NCBI GenBank assembly: GCA_035647855.1
Contig: DASRMP010000042.1
Span: 62,001-126,000 of the forward strand
Source: JAAZBW01 sp035647855
GTDB taxonomy: Bacteria > Actinomycetota > Actinomycetes > Actinomycetales > Actinomycetaceae
Length of the DNA stretch: 64,000 bases
Direction: 5' to 3'
The notes under the pieces are model-generated. The model searched no databases. It was not told the origin of the DNA and saw nothing but the letters and a program-made list of their open reading frames with translations. Shown piece by piece: positions 33,948-44,900 of this stretch (its first letter is position 1; the number at the start of each line of letters is the position of its first letter). Position numbers and translations under genes: made by a program.

Positions 33948-34064
33948 GGCATTGGCGCTAGCGGGGCTAACAGGACGGCGCCCAGCAGGAGGGAAAACGC
34001 GATTCTCTCCACCGACCGGCAGTCGCAGGTGTTGTGTCGCATCAGCACTGGGCACGCTGGTGGG
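33948..34064. other. Gap between element A and comF
   Basis: The first 14 bases continue the outer inverted flank of the element. The rest shows no gene and no clear promoter. Confidence 0.4.
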
Positions 34065-34775
34065 GTGTTCCTCACCGACTGTCTCTCCCATGCCCTTGAC
34101 GCCGTCACGCCGCTTGTTTGCGCCGGCTGCGGCGCGCACGGCGCCGCCGTCTGCGCACCGTGCACCGCGGCCCTCCTCGTTCCGGCGCGCCGAGTTGACG
34201 AGGGCGCCCGCGAACTCGCCGCCCTCGGGATTCCCGCCTGGTCGGCCGCCGAGTACACGGGAGAGACCCGTGCACTCGTGCTCGCGTGGAAACGGGGACG
34301 CGCCGATGTCGTCCCGGCGATCGAACTTGCCGCCCGAGAGTTGACGGACCGATGGCTCGCCGATCCGTTCGCGGAGTATCCGGCGGCCGGCGCCGTCGTG
34401 GTGCCTGCGCCCTCGGGGTGGTGGCGACGAGCACGTGGGCTGCTCGTCGCGGGCGACCTCGCGGGATATGTCCGGGACCAACTTGCCGTCGGCGGAGTAC
34501 CGGACCTCATGACGGCGGACGTGCTCCGGCGGCGCCGGGGCGGACCGGGTCACCTCGCGGGACTGACGGCGAAAGCGCGGGCTCGGGCCCGATCGCACGC
34601 CGTGCGCGTTACGGGGGAGGTGCCGCCCGGTGACATCCTCCTCGTTGATGATGTGCTCACCACGGGCGCCACCCTCGCTGCCTGCGTCGCGGCGATCCGG
34701 GACCATGACCCCGAGCGTCACATTCTCGGAGTTCTTGTGCTCGCAGCAACGCCGCAGCGATCGAGGTTGCGCTGA
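34065..34775 (+). CDS. comF: ComF-family phosphoribosyltransferase
   Basis: This 236-residue protein has an N-terminal zinc-finger-like CAGCGAHGAAVCAPC and the PRTase PRPP-binding loop DILLVDDVLTTGATL. ComF proteins act in DNA uptake or recombination in competent bacteria; in actinobacteria the role is unclear, but the position between lpqB and hpf is conserved. GTG 34065 is preferred to TTG 34029 because family proteins start just before the zinc motif. Confidence 0.87.
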   Translation: MFLTDCLSHALDAVTPLVCAGCGAHGAAVCAPCTAALLVPARRVDEGARELAALGIPAWSAAEYTGETRALVLAWKRGRADVVPAIELAARELTDRWLADPFAEYPAAGAVVVPAPSGWWRRARGLLVAGDLAGYVRDQLAVGGVPDLMTADVLRRRRGGPGHLAGLTAKARARARSHAVRVTGEVPPGDILLVDDVLTTGATLAACVAAIRDHDPERHILGVLVLAATPQRSRLR

Positions 34776-34872
34776 CGCGAACCCGTGCCGGTGCCAAGTC
34801 CGCGGATGTTTGTAAGGAAGGTTTCGGTGCGCGCGTTTTCGCTGTGTTCCAGATCACTTCCGGACTAGGATT

Positions 34873-34980
34873 GATGGGCACACCTGGAAGTGAGGGGGTG
34901 GTGCTCCAGACGGCAGGCAACCGTCCCCGCTGATAGCGCCGAAGAGGCGCGGAACTCCCCATCACCTGCAGGAGGAATAG
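34873..34980 (+). promoter_or_regulatory. Structured 5' leader of hpf
   Basis: Several stems can form ahead of hpf: GATGGG (34873) with CCCATC (34958), CTGGA (34884) with TCCAG (34905), ACGG with CCGT (34910/34921) and GCGCC with GGCGC (34936/34946). They end just before the AGGAGGAA ribosome site. Structured leaders upstream of raiA/hpf genes are known in actinobacteria, but I could not check this against such a family model. Confidence 0.4.
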
Positions 34981-35634
34981 ATGGACATCGTCGTCGTTGG
35001 CCGAAACACCGAGGTCACTGAGCGTTTCCGCAACCATTTGGACGAGAAGCTCGCGAAGGTCGAGCAGCTCGCACCCCAGACGCAGCGGATCGACGTCGAA
35101 GTGACGCACGAGCGCAACCCCCGCATGGCGGATCGCTCCGAGCGCATCGAGTTGACGGTGCGTGGGCGTGGTCCTGTTGTGAGGGCGGAGGCGTCGTCGT
35201 CGGACCGCTATTCGGCTCTCGACCTCGCCTTCGCTCGTCTGACCGAGCGATTGCGGCGAGCACGCGACCGGCAGAAGGACCGCCGCCAGAACGGCCCGTC
35301 CGCGCACCAGTTCGCTCCGGACGCCGCGCCCGCCGCGGCTCCCGAGAAGAAGAGGGAACCCGAGCGCCCGGTGGCGCCGACGAGCCGCGGAGAGGCGGTC
35401 GAGTCGCAGGTTGGGGACTCTCCGGTGATCGTGCGGCAGAAGCTGCACGAGGCGCGCCCGATGAGTGTGGACCAGGCGCTGTACGAGATGGAGCTGGTGG
35501 GTCACCCATTCTTCTTGTTCATCGATTCCGAGACGTCGCAGCCGTGTGTCGTCTACCACCGTCACGGCTGGACCTACGGCGTGATCCGGCTGGACGCCAC
35601 GGCGACCCCGAACGAGGAGGCCGCAGCAAGCTGA
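34981..35634 (+). CDS. hpf: Ribosome hibernation promoting factor, long form
   Basis: This 217-residue protein has an N-terminal S30AE/RaiA domain (MDIVVVGRNTEVTERFRNHL, residues 1-100), a charged linker and a C-terminal dimerisation domain (VDQALYEMELVGHPFFLFID). Long HPF dimerises 70S ribosomes into 100S particles in stationary phase or hypoxia. ATG 34981 is preceded by AGGAGGAA at ideal spacing. The comF-hpf-secA order is standard. Confidence 0.95.
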   Translation: MDIVVVGRNTEVTERFRNHLDEKLAKVEQLAPQTQRIDVEVTHERNPRMADRSERIELTVRGRGPVVRAEASSSDRYSALDLAFARLTERLRRARDRQKDRRQNGPSAHQFAPDAAPAAAPEKKREPERPVAPTSRGEAVESQVGDSPVIVRQKLHEARPMSVDQALYEMELVGHPFFLFIDSETSQPCVVYHRHGWTYGVIRLDATATPNEEAAAS

Positions 35635-35708
35635 CAGACTCCGGTGGCGGACATGACGGAGTGACGCCATAGGAGGAAGGTGCAGGCGGCAGGTGCCACA
35701 ATTTGGTG

Positions 35709-36956
35709 ATGCCTGCCGCCTTTCCGTCTTCGCTCACGCTCTCCCAGGCGCGGCGCCTCGTGCTGCGGGCGCAGGGAATCGACCGGCCGCCCGCCAGGGC
35801 ACCGCGCCGTGGTGGCGTCGGGCGAGCGGCGGCCCGGCTCGGAGTCATCCAGATCGACTCGGTGAACGTGCTGACGCGCGCCCACTACATGCCGCTGTAC
35901 TCACGGCTCGGGCGGTACCCGCGGGAGGAGCTGGACCGCCTGTTCAGCGCGCCTCCCCGCCGGCTGCTGGAGCAGTGGGGTCACGAGGCGTGCCTCGTGA
36001 CACCCGAGGTGCACCGCCTGCTGGCGCCGTTGCGGAAGGGCTGGGTGCGCCGTCACCTGGGTTCCACGGAGAAGAAGTACCCCGGCGTGATGGACGCGGT
36101 GCATCGGGTAATCGGTGAGCACGGGCCGGCAACCGGCCGGGAGGTGCAGATTCACCTTGCCGAGGAGTATCCCGCCCCGGTGCGGACCGGGCGCGGCTGG
36201 TGGAACTGGACGGCGGTCAAGAGCGCGATCGAGCTTGCGTTCCACGGCGGGAGCATCGCGAGCGCAGGTCGGACCGCGAGTTTCGAGCGGCGGTACGACC
36301 TCGTGGAGCGGCTGCTGCCCGAGGAGCATCTCGCGGAGCCACCGGAGGAGGAGGCGATCGCCGCGCTGACGGCACGGTCGCTGGTCCATCTCGGACTGGG
36401 AACGGCACGCTCGGTTGCCGACTACTACCGGCTGCCCGTGGCCCCGGTGGCGGAGGCGTTGCAGGAACTCGAAGAGGTCGGCGAGGTGGAGCGTGTCGAG
36501 GTGGAAGGGATCACCGCTCCCGTGTGGAAGGATCCCGCGGCCGTGGTGCCACGCCGGGCCACGGCATTGACGTTGCTGTCTCCGTTCGATCCGCTCATAT
36601 TCGAGCGGCGGCGCACCGAGCAACTCTTCGGGATGAGGTACCGAATCGGGATCTACACACCAGGGCCCAAGCGCACCACCGGGTACTATTCACTTCCGCT
36701 GCTGATGGGCGAGAACATCGTGGCGCGCTTCGATCTCAAGGCCGACCGGAAGGTCGGCGAGCTTCTGGTGAACGGCGCGTTCCTCGAGAAGCCGTTCGCT
36801 GCGAGGTGGCCCGAGGAGGCCGAGATTGCTGCCGCTGCGGCGGCCGAGTTGCGGCGTATGGCGGACTGGCTGGAACTCGGCGCCGTCGTCGTGCCGGAGG
36901 ACGCACCCGGGGGCGGGGTGACGGCCCTGCGGGTGGCGGCTCACGCCGTCGGCTGA
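35709..36956 (+). CDS. YcaQ-like winged-helix DNA glycosylase (HTH_42)
   Basis: This 415-residue protein has the family N-terminus (LTLSQARRLVLRAQGI), the QxD catalytic motif in IQIDSVNVLTRAHYMPLYSR, and the WGHEACLV and SPFDPLIFERRRTEQLFG blocks. YcaQ/AlkZ-type enzymes unhook DNA interstrand crosslinks. ATG 35709 is preferred; TTG 35703 and GTG 35706 are alternatives. It lies between hpf and secA on the same strand. Confidence 0.88.
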   Translation: MPAAFPSSLTLSQARRLVLRAQGIDRPPARAPRRGGVGRAAARLGVIQIDSVNVLTRAHYMPLYSRLGRYPREELDRLFSAPPRRLLEQWGHEACLVTPEVHRLLAPLRKGWVRRHLGSTEKKYPGVMDAVHRVIGEHGPATGREVQIHLAEEYPAPVRTGRGWWNWTAVKSAIELAFHGGSIASAGRTASFERRYDLVERLLPEEHLAEPPEEEAIAALTARSLVHLGLGTARSVADYYRLPVAPVAEALQELEEVGEVERVEVEGITAPVWKDPAAVVPRRATALTLLSPFDPLIFERRRTEQLFGMRYRIGIYTPGPKRTTGYYSLPLLMGENIVARFDLKADRKVGELLVNGAFLEKPFAARWPEEAEIAAAAAAELRRMADWLELGAVVVPEDAPGGGVTALRVAAHAVG

Positions 36957-37050
36957 ATCCCAGGGGTCGGTCAACGGCGGGAGCGAGCCGTACCATGGAA
37001 CGTGGAACTCGCCGGTGCCGCGCGGCGCCGGCCTGACGAACGGAGAGAGT

Positions 37051-39993
<2,943 letters not shown>

Positions 39994-40015
39994 CTCCGCA
40001 GCCCTCCGCAACCGG

Positions 40016-40044
40016 TTGATTGAAGCTTCAACTACCGGTAGGGT
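40016..40044 (+). promoter_or_regulatory. Promoter with a TTGAAGCTTCAA operator for the LLM/FMN-reductase pair
   Basis: TTGATT at 40016-40021 and TAGGGT at 40039-40044 are 17 bp apart. A perfect 12 bp palindrome, TTGAAGCTTCAA (40020-40031), sits in the spacer, flanked by ACCGGT/CCGGT that extend the dyad. This looks like a MarR- or TetR-type operator. Transcription would begin close to the ATG at 40051, so the mRNA may have almost no leader. Confidence 0.5.
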
Positions 40045-40050
40045 GGCACC

Positions 40051-41220
40051 ATGCAATTCGGAGTCTTCACCGTCAGTGACATCACCACCGACCCAGTGAC
40101 GGGCCAGACACCCACCGAGCACGAGCGCATCAAGTCCTCGATCGAGATAGCGCTGAAGGCCGAGGATGTCGGTCTGGACGTCTTCGCCACGGGTCAGCAC
40201 CACAACCCGCCTTTCTTCCAGTCTTCGCCGACCACGATCCTGGGCTACATCGCCGCGAGGACCAGCAGGCTGACGCTCTCCACCGCGACCACGCTGATCA
40301 CCACCAACGACCCGGTGAAGATCGCCGAGGACTTCGCGATGCTCCAGCACATCGCGGACGGCCGCGTGGACGTCATGCTCGGTCGCGGCAACACCGGGCC
40401 CGTGTACCCGTGGTTCGGCAAGGACATCCGCCAGGGCATCCCGCTCGCGCTCGAGAATTACGCGTTGCTGCGCCGGTTGTGGGACGAGGAGATCGTCAAC
40501 TGGGAGGGTAGGTTCCGCACTCCTCTCCAGAGCTTCACCTCCGTGCCGCGCCCCCTCGACGGCGTCGCCCCGTTCGTGTGGCACGGTTCCATCCGCAGCC
40601 CAGAGATCGCCGAGCAGGCCGCCTACTACGGTGACGGCTTCTTCCACAACAACATCTTCTGGCCCATGAGCCACACGAAGCGGATGGTGAACTTCTACCG
40701 TCAGCGCTTCGAGCACTACGGCCACGGCCGCGCCGATCAGGCCATTGTGGGCCTGGGCGGCCAGGTGTTCATGGCGAAGAGGTCGCAGGACGCGGTCCGT
40801 TTCTTTCGCCCATACTTCGACAACGCCCCGGTGTACGGCGGCGGCCCCACCCTCGAGGAGTTCGCGCACGAGACGCCGCTGACGGTCGGCTCGCCGCAGC
40901 AGGTCATCGATCGCTACGGCGCGATGAAGGAGGACGTCGGGCACTTCCAGCGGTTGCTCTTCCTCATCGACCACGCCGGTCTGCCGCAGAACGTGGTGCT
41001 CGAGCAGTTGGAGATCCTCGGGTCCGAGGTGGTTCCCGTTCTCCGCAAGGAGTTCGACGACGCCCGCCCCGTCGACGTGCCCGAGGCGCCGACCCACGCC
41101 TCCCGTGTTGCCGCGCTCGGCAAGCGCGACGACGCCGAGAAGGGCCCGTCCGCCGACCTGTGGACCGGGACCCGCGCCGAAGACGAGAACGTCCTGGTGG
41201 ACGTCGAGAAGGAGAAGTGA
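40051..41220 (+). CDS. LLM-class flavin-dependent oxidoreductase (CE1758 type)
   Basis: This 389-residue luciferase-like monooxygenase shows MQFGVFTVSDIT at the N-terminus, FATGQHHNPPFFQSSPTTIL and GRVDVMLGRGNTGPVYPWFG, which bind reduced flavin. It is immediately followed by an FMN reductase gene (3 bp gap), forming the two-component pair seen in Corynebacterium and relatives. The substrate is not known. The promoter carries a palindromic operator. Confidence 0.9.
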   Translation: MQFGVFTVSDITTDPVTGQTPTEHERIKSSIEIALKAEDVGLDVFATGQHHNPPFFQSSPTTILGYIAARTSRLTLSTATTLITTNDPVKIAEDFAMLQHIADGRVDVMLGRGNTGPVYPWFGKDIRQGIPLALENYALLRRLWDEEIVNWEGRFRTPLQSFTSVPRPLDGVAPFVWHGSIRSPEIAEQAAYYGDGFFHNNIFWPMSHTKRMVNFYRQRFEHYGHGRADQAIVGLGGQVFMAKRSQDAVRFFRPYFDNAPVYGGGPTLEEFAHETPLTVGSPQQVIDRYGAMKEDVGHFQRLLFLIDHAGLPQNVVLEQLEILGSEVVPVLRKEFDDARPVDVPEAPTHASRVAALGKRDDAEKGPSADLWTGTRAEDENVLVDVEKEK

Positions 41221-41223
41221 GTA

Positions 41224-41838
41224 GTGACTCGCAGAATCGTTGTCGTTTCCGCCGCGCTCTCGGAGTCCTCGGCCACCACGCTCCTTGGTGAACGCCTCGC
41301 CGAGGCCGCCCAGAAGCAGGCGAATGAGCCGATCGAGATCCGGACCATCGAACTCCGCAACTACTTCCAGGATATCGCCCAGGCGTTCACCGCGTTCCCG
41401 CCCGAGCGGCTGCGCGAGGTCTTCGAGGCGGTCGCGTCCGCCGACGGCGTCATCGCCGTCACCCCGATCTACAACACCTCGTACTCGGGCCTCTACAAGT
41501 CGTTCTTCGACGTTCTCCCCGAGGACGCGCTGCGCGGCACCCCCACGCTGATCGGCGCGACGGGCGGCACACCCCGCCACTCGCTCGCGCTCGACTACGC
41601 GGTGCGGCCCATGATGGCGTACCTGAAGGCCGAGGTCCTCACCACCACGGTCTTCGCCGCCACCGAGGACTGGGGTGCGCGCGCCGACGAGGTGCGGCCG
41701 CTTCCCGAGCGCATCGAACTCGCCGGCGCCAAGTTCGCCGACGCCGTAAGCGCCCAGCCGGCGAAAGTACGGCAGGACGAATTCGAGTCGACGCCGTCGT
41801 TCGAGGAGATGATGAGCCAGTTCCGCGGGGGGAAGTAG
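41224..41838 (+). CDS. FMN reductase (CE1759 type)
   Basis: This 204-residue flavodoxin-like NAD(P)H:FMN reductase has the phosphate loop region SAALSESSATTLLGERL, the VTPIYNTSYSGLYKSFFDVL motif and GATGGTPRHSLALDYAVRP. It supplies reduced FMN to the oxidoreductase encoded just upstream. GTG 41224 follows GGAGAAG. It converges on the DUF6459 gene with 1 bp between stops. Confidence 0.9.
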   Translation: MTRRIVVVSAALSESSATTLLGERLAEAAQKQANEPIEIRTIELRNYFQDIAQAFTAFPPERLREVFEAVASADGVIAVTPIYNTSYSGLYKSFFDVLPEDALRGTPTLIGATGGTPRHSLALDYAVRPMMAYLKAEVLTTTVFAATEDWGARADEVRPLPERIELAGAKFADAVSAQPAKVRQDEFESTPSFEEMMSQFRGGK

Positions 41839-41839
41839 C

Positions 41840-42424
41840 TCAGCCGATCTCGAGCGCGGTGACCAGCCAGCGGCCGTGGTAGCGCTCCAGGCGGAGGGCC
41901 GCGCAGCGGCACCTCTCGCCGTCGTGCAGCACGACGGAGACCTCAGAAGTGTGCTCGTCCACGCGCTGCACGTGCTTCGAACGCACCCGTGTGATGCAAC
42001 GTGGGCCCTTGCCGGTACCCTCGCGCATTGACAGGCCGACGCGGCGCACGAGCGCCTCGTAGACGGGTTCGTCGAGCCAGCGCACGAGTTGTTGGACAGG
42101 CCGGAAGCCCAGGAGGCACTCGATGGCAGTCCGCGCGACGGCGGCTCCCCACTCCTCGGGCGGGTTGAGGCCCCTCCCCGTGTTGCCGGTCCAACTGACC
42201 GCCTCGGCCTTGCGTTCGGCCGCGGACCGCAGAGTGGTCCCGGACATGCGGAAGGCGACGGGATCCCACGTGGGCGGCGGGCGGAGTGCCGGCACCGGGG
42301 GTAGTCCGGGGGTGGTTCGCGGCCGCGTCCCGGTGAGGGGAGCGGCGCGCAGGTTTCGCTTCTCGCTGGTTCGGACCGTGGCGGGGGCGGCGTATTCGTA
42401 GCCGTCGACGGCGAGGGCGCTCAT
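41840..42424 (-). CDS. Rv3235-type (DUF6459) protein
   Basis: This 194-residue protein has a disordered Pro/Arg-rich N-terminal half and a conserved C-terminal half of SnoaL-like character (ARTAIECLLGFRPVQQLVRW, then VLHDGERCRCAALRLERYHG). It matches the actinobacterial family found beside secA and a LysM gene. The function is unknown. The start overlaps the LysM stop by 4 bp (ATGA). Confidence 0.8.
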   Translation of the reverse strand: MSALAVDGYEYAAPATVRTSEKRNLRAAPLTGTRPRTTPGLPPVPALRPPPTWDPVAFRMSGTTLRSAAERKAEAVSWTGNTGRGLNPPEEWGAAVARTAIECLLGFRPVQQLVRWLDEPVYEALVRRVGLSMREGTGKGPRCITRVRSKHVQRVDEHTSEVSVVLHDGERCRCAALRLERYHGRWLVTALEIG

Positions 42425-43251
42425 GAGTTGCTCCGGGGGATTTGGAGGTGCTGACCGATGAGGATGAGATCGGGGTTTGCCGCAAGTTCCGGGTTGGCGT
42501 CCACCCAGTCCGCGACACGCGAGGCGACCTCACTGTTCTTGGTGCCGTCCGGCAGTTCGTCCGCCGAGATCGACCAGAGCGATTCGCCGGCGCGCACCAC
42601 GTGCGCCCGGGCAGGTGGGGGATCTGGTGGGACCTCGATGGGGATTTCGATCTGATCGTTGGCCGTGGCGGTGTCGTCGGGTACCGTGCGTGCGGTCTCG
42701 GAAGGCGCGGGGGCGTCGTCCATCAACCCGGATTCCTGGTCCACCAATTCGCGCGGAGAGGTGGAGGCGAGGCCGGCCCAGGTGATGTCATCGGGGATGG
42801 ACGGGACGGCCATGGCGGGCAGGGCGCCGGCCGTGCCCACCAGCGTGACCGCGAGTCCGATTGACAGGCGGCGCGCAAGCGGTGCACCCCATCGGTCGAC
42901 CGCGAGACCACGCCGCGTTGCGATTGCGAGGGCCACTCCGATCCCGGTGGCGGCGTACCAAGCGGCGACCACGGCACCGATCGCCATGATCGCGAGGCCG
43001 ATGGCGGCGTCGACTCGCCAGTAGTCGGTGGATTGACACAGCGTGACCGCTGATCGAGCGAGGGCGAAGCTCGCGGCCGTCGCTGCGAGGGCGATGCCCA
43101 GACCGGCTGTGCTGCGCAGTCCGGCATTCACCGGGGCGGGCCCGCGAGCCGTGCTCCGGGGTTCCTCTGCCTGTTGCACGTGGGGCTGCGTTGGCAACAC
43201 GAACTTCTGTGCGCTCAGCCGCTGTCGAAGCCAGATTTGGGAAGAAGTCAT
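42421..43251 (-). CDS. LysM-domain membrane protein
   Basis: This 276-residue protein has about four membrane segments in residues 45-165 and a C-terminal LysM domain (AHVVRAGESLWSISADEL, ending LILIGQHLQIP), likely outside the cell and bound to peptidoglycan. The frame is open to 43350, but ATG 43251 follows AGGCGAG and starts the conserved part. It is coupled to DUF6459. A pair of 9 bp direct repeats lies just upstream. Confidence 0.82.
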   Translation of the reverse strand: MTSSQIWLRQRLSAQKFVLPTQPHVQQAEEPRSTARGPAPVNAGLRSTAGLGIALAATAASFALARSAVTLCQSTDYWRVDAAIGLAIMAIGAVVAAWYAATGIGVALAIATRRGLAVDRWGAPLARRLSIGLAVTLVGTAGALPAMAVPSIPDDITWAGLASTSPRELVDQESGLMDDAPAPSETARTVPDDTATANDQIEIPIEVPPDPPPARAHVVRAGESLWSISADELPDGTKNSEVASRVADWVDANPELAANPDLILIGQHLQIPRSNS

Positions 43252-43274
43252 GCCGTCTCGCCTTTGATCAATGC

Positions 43275-43293
43275 GTTTGATGCTGTTTGATGC
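43275..43293. promoter_or_regulatory. Direct repeats GTTTGATGC upstream of the LysM gene
   Basis: GTTTGATGC occurs at 43275-43283 and 43285-43293, exactly one helical turn apart, with a related CTTTGATCAATGC at 43262. BldC-type regulators bind direct repeats head-to-tail, and a BldC-like gene lies 640 bp away, so these could be sites for it. This link is inference. Confidence 0.35.
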
Positions 43294-43400
43294 GATTAGC
43301 TTGCCGTAGTGGCGAATCGTTTGTCGAGTCGGTGGCCAGCCTGTGGACAAACGGGGCAGCCGGTGGGCGATCTCCTATGGGCCGCCGCTAGCGTGGACGC

Positions 43401-43925
43401 ATGAGCGAGGGGACTGAGGAGCGCTGGCAGCGGTTGTTCGAGGAGATGTCCAGCTGGGACGAGCCGGCCGTGGATGACGCCGCAGTGGCTGAGCTCGCGC
43501 AGGCGGAGCGCGTGGGTGTCACGTTCGGCGAGCGGATGATGGGGAGCGTCGGCTCGGACGTCACGGTGCAGTTCCGCTCAGGCACAACTGTCCGCGGGGA
43601 ACTCACCGCCGTGGCGAGGGACTGGTGCACGGTCCGGTCGGCGACTGCGGATCACGTGATCACCACGTGGGGGATCGCGGCGGTCACATCGCTCGGCGCG
43701 CCGCGCGGCGGCCCGCGGCCCGTGCCGCTCGGCGTACCGTTGAGGCGGATTGCTGCGCATGGAGCGCCGGTGGTGGTGGACTCGTCGGGGGTGGATCAGC
43801 GGGGACTGTTGCGAAGCGTCGCCGCCGACCACATCGATCTGCTGCTCGACTCCGGCGTCGTCACCACCGTCTCGGTCGATTCTCTGTACTCGGTGCGGTG
43901 CGCGCGGGGTGCTGTCACCGGCTGA
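43401..43925 (+). CDS. Conserved actinobacterial hypothetical protein
   Basis: This 174-residue acidic, soluble protein has a helical N-terminus (ERWQRLFEEMSSWDEPAVDD) and a C-terminal part of short strands with two similar halves (SDVTVQFRSGTTVRGELTAV and GVDQRGLLRSVAADHIDLLL) that might form a Sm-like or barrel fold. I do not recognise a named family. It sits between the LysM gene (divergent) and the BldC-like gene (convergent). Confidence 0.7.
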   Translation: MSEGTEERWQRLFEEMSSWDEPAVDDAAVAELAQAERVGVTFGERMMGSVGSDVTVQFRSGTTVRGELTAVARDWCTVRSATADHVITTWGIAAVTSLGAPRGGPRPVPLGVPLRRIAAHGAPVVVDSSGVDQRGLLRSVAADHIDLLLDSGVVTTVSVDSLYSVRCARGAVTG

Positions 43926-43934
43926 GCCGGATAC

Positions 43935-44183
43935 CTACTTGCGTCCGCCTGCACCGCGCGGCGTAGTGCCTGCGCTCTCCGACTCCGCGGCCAGCCGCGC
44001 CTCGTTCTCCGCGTACTTGCGCTGGATGTACGCCTCGAGCTCCGCGATCTCGACGCGCCACTGATTGCGGCCGCCCACCTGGATCGCCGGCAGCTCACCC
44101 GAGAGCACCATCGCGCGCGCCTGGGACCCGGAGATGGCGAGCCACTCCGCCACACCCGCGAGATCAAGGAAACGCTGTTCCAT
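43935..44183 (-). CDS. BldC-like helix-turn-helix DNA-binding protein
   Basis: This 82-residue protein has a MerR/excisionase-type helix-turn-helix: FLDLAGVAEWLAISGSQARA, then VLSGELPAIQVGGRNQWRVE, and IAELEAYIQRKY. Small proteins of this type near SAF/CpaE genes in actinobacteria are BldC relatives that bind DNA cooperatively at direct repeats. The tail is disordered. It converges on the 43401 gene with a 9 bp gap. Confidence 0.85.
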   Translation of the reverse strand: MEQRFLDLAGVAEWLAISGSQARAMVLSGELPAIQVGGRNQWRVEIAELEAYIQRKYAENEARLAAESESAGTTPRGAGGRK

Positions 44184-44297
44184 ACCGGCAATCCTCGCAC
44201 GATGCCGGACCGCGGCAACCTCCGCGCGCCCGAACTGTGGAAAACCAAACCGGCCTCGCCGACGTACCTGCCATGCTGTGCCCGGAAGGGAGCAGGG

Positions 44298-44900
44298 GTG
44301 GCATCAGAAATGGCAGGGCGGATGCGGCGGCCGTCGTGGCGTGATCCGCGACTCGGTATCGGAATCGTGCTCGTGGCGCTGAGCGTCGCGTTCGGGATCT
44401 GGGCGGTGGCGAGCGCCGGCAGCACGATCCCGGTGTGGTCGGCGAGCCGGACGATCACGCCGGGGGAGACCTTTCAGGGCGCCGTCACGGCAGTCGAGGT
44501 GTCCCCGAATCTGGCGGACACGTACCTCCATGCGGCCGAGCAGCCCGAGGGTGTGGCCGACCGCGTCGTAGCGGCCGGTGAACTTGTCCCCGCTTCGGCG
44601 GTGGTGCCCGTGAATGTGGTTGATCTGCGCGCCGTCGTCGTGCCTGTGGGAACGCAACTCTCGGCAGCGGTGACCGCGGGATCGCACGTCGACCTGTGGC
44701 TTACTCCCGACGACGGCTCCGAGGCCCGGCTCGTCCTCGGCGACCTCGTGGTCCGCGGCCTGGTCGAGAACGACTCGGCCTTCGTCTCGGCGATGAGCAG
44801 TTCCGTCGAGGTGCTGGTGGCAACCGACGCCGTCGGGGTCGTGCTCACGGCGATGAACGACGGTGGCCCGCTCGTGGTCGTCCCACGTTCGGGGGAGTAG
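44298..44900 (+). CDS. SAF-domain membrane protein (CpaB-like)
   Basis: This 200-residue protein has one membrane segment near the N-terminus (GIGIVLVALSVAFGIWAVA) and an SAF domain (ASRTITPGETFQGAVTAVEV, ending GPLVVVPRSG) outside the membrane. It resembles the CpaB/RcpC group of Flp pilus assembly, but no other pilus gene than a CpaE-like ATPase is adjacent. GTG 44298 follows GGGAG. The next gene's GTG overlaps its TAG. Confidence 0.8.
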   Translation: MASEMAGRMRRPSWRDPRLGIGIVLVALSVAFGIWAVASAGSTIPVWSASRTITPGETFQGAVTAVEVSPNLADTYLHAAEQPEGVADRVVAAGELVPASAVVPVNVVDLRAVVVPVGTQLSAAVTAGSHVDLWLTPDDGSEARLVLGDLVVRGLVENDSAFVSAMSSSVEVLVATDAVGVVLTAMNDGGPLVVVPRSGE

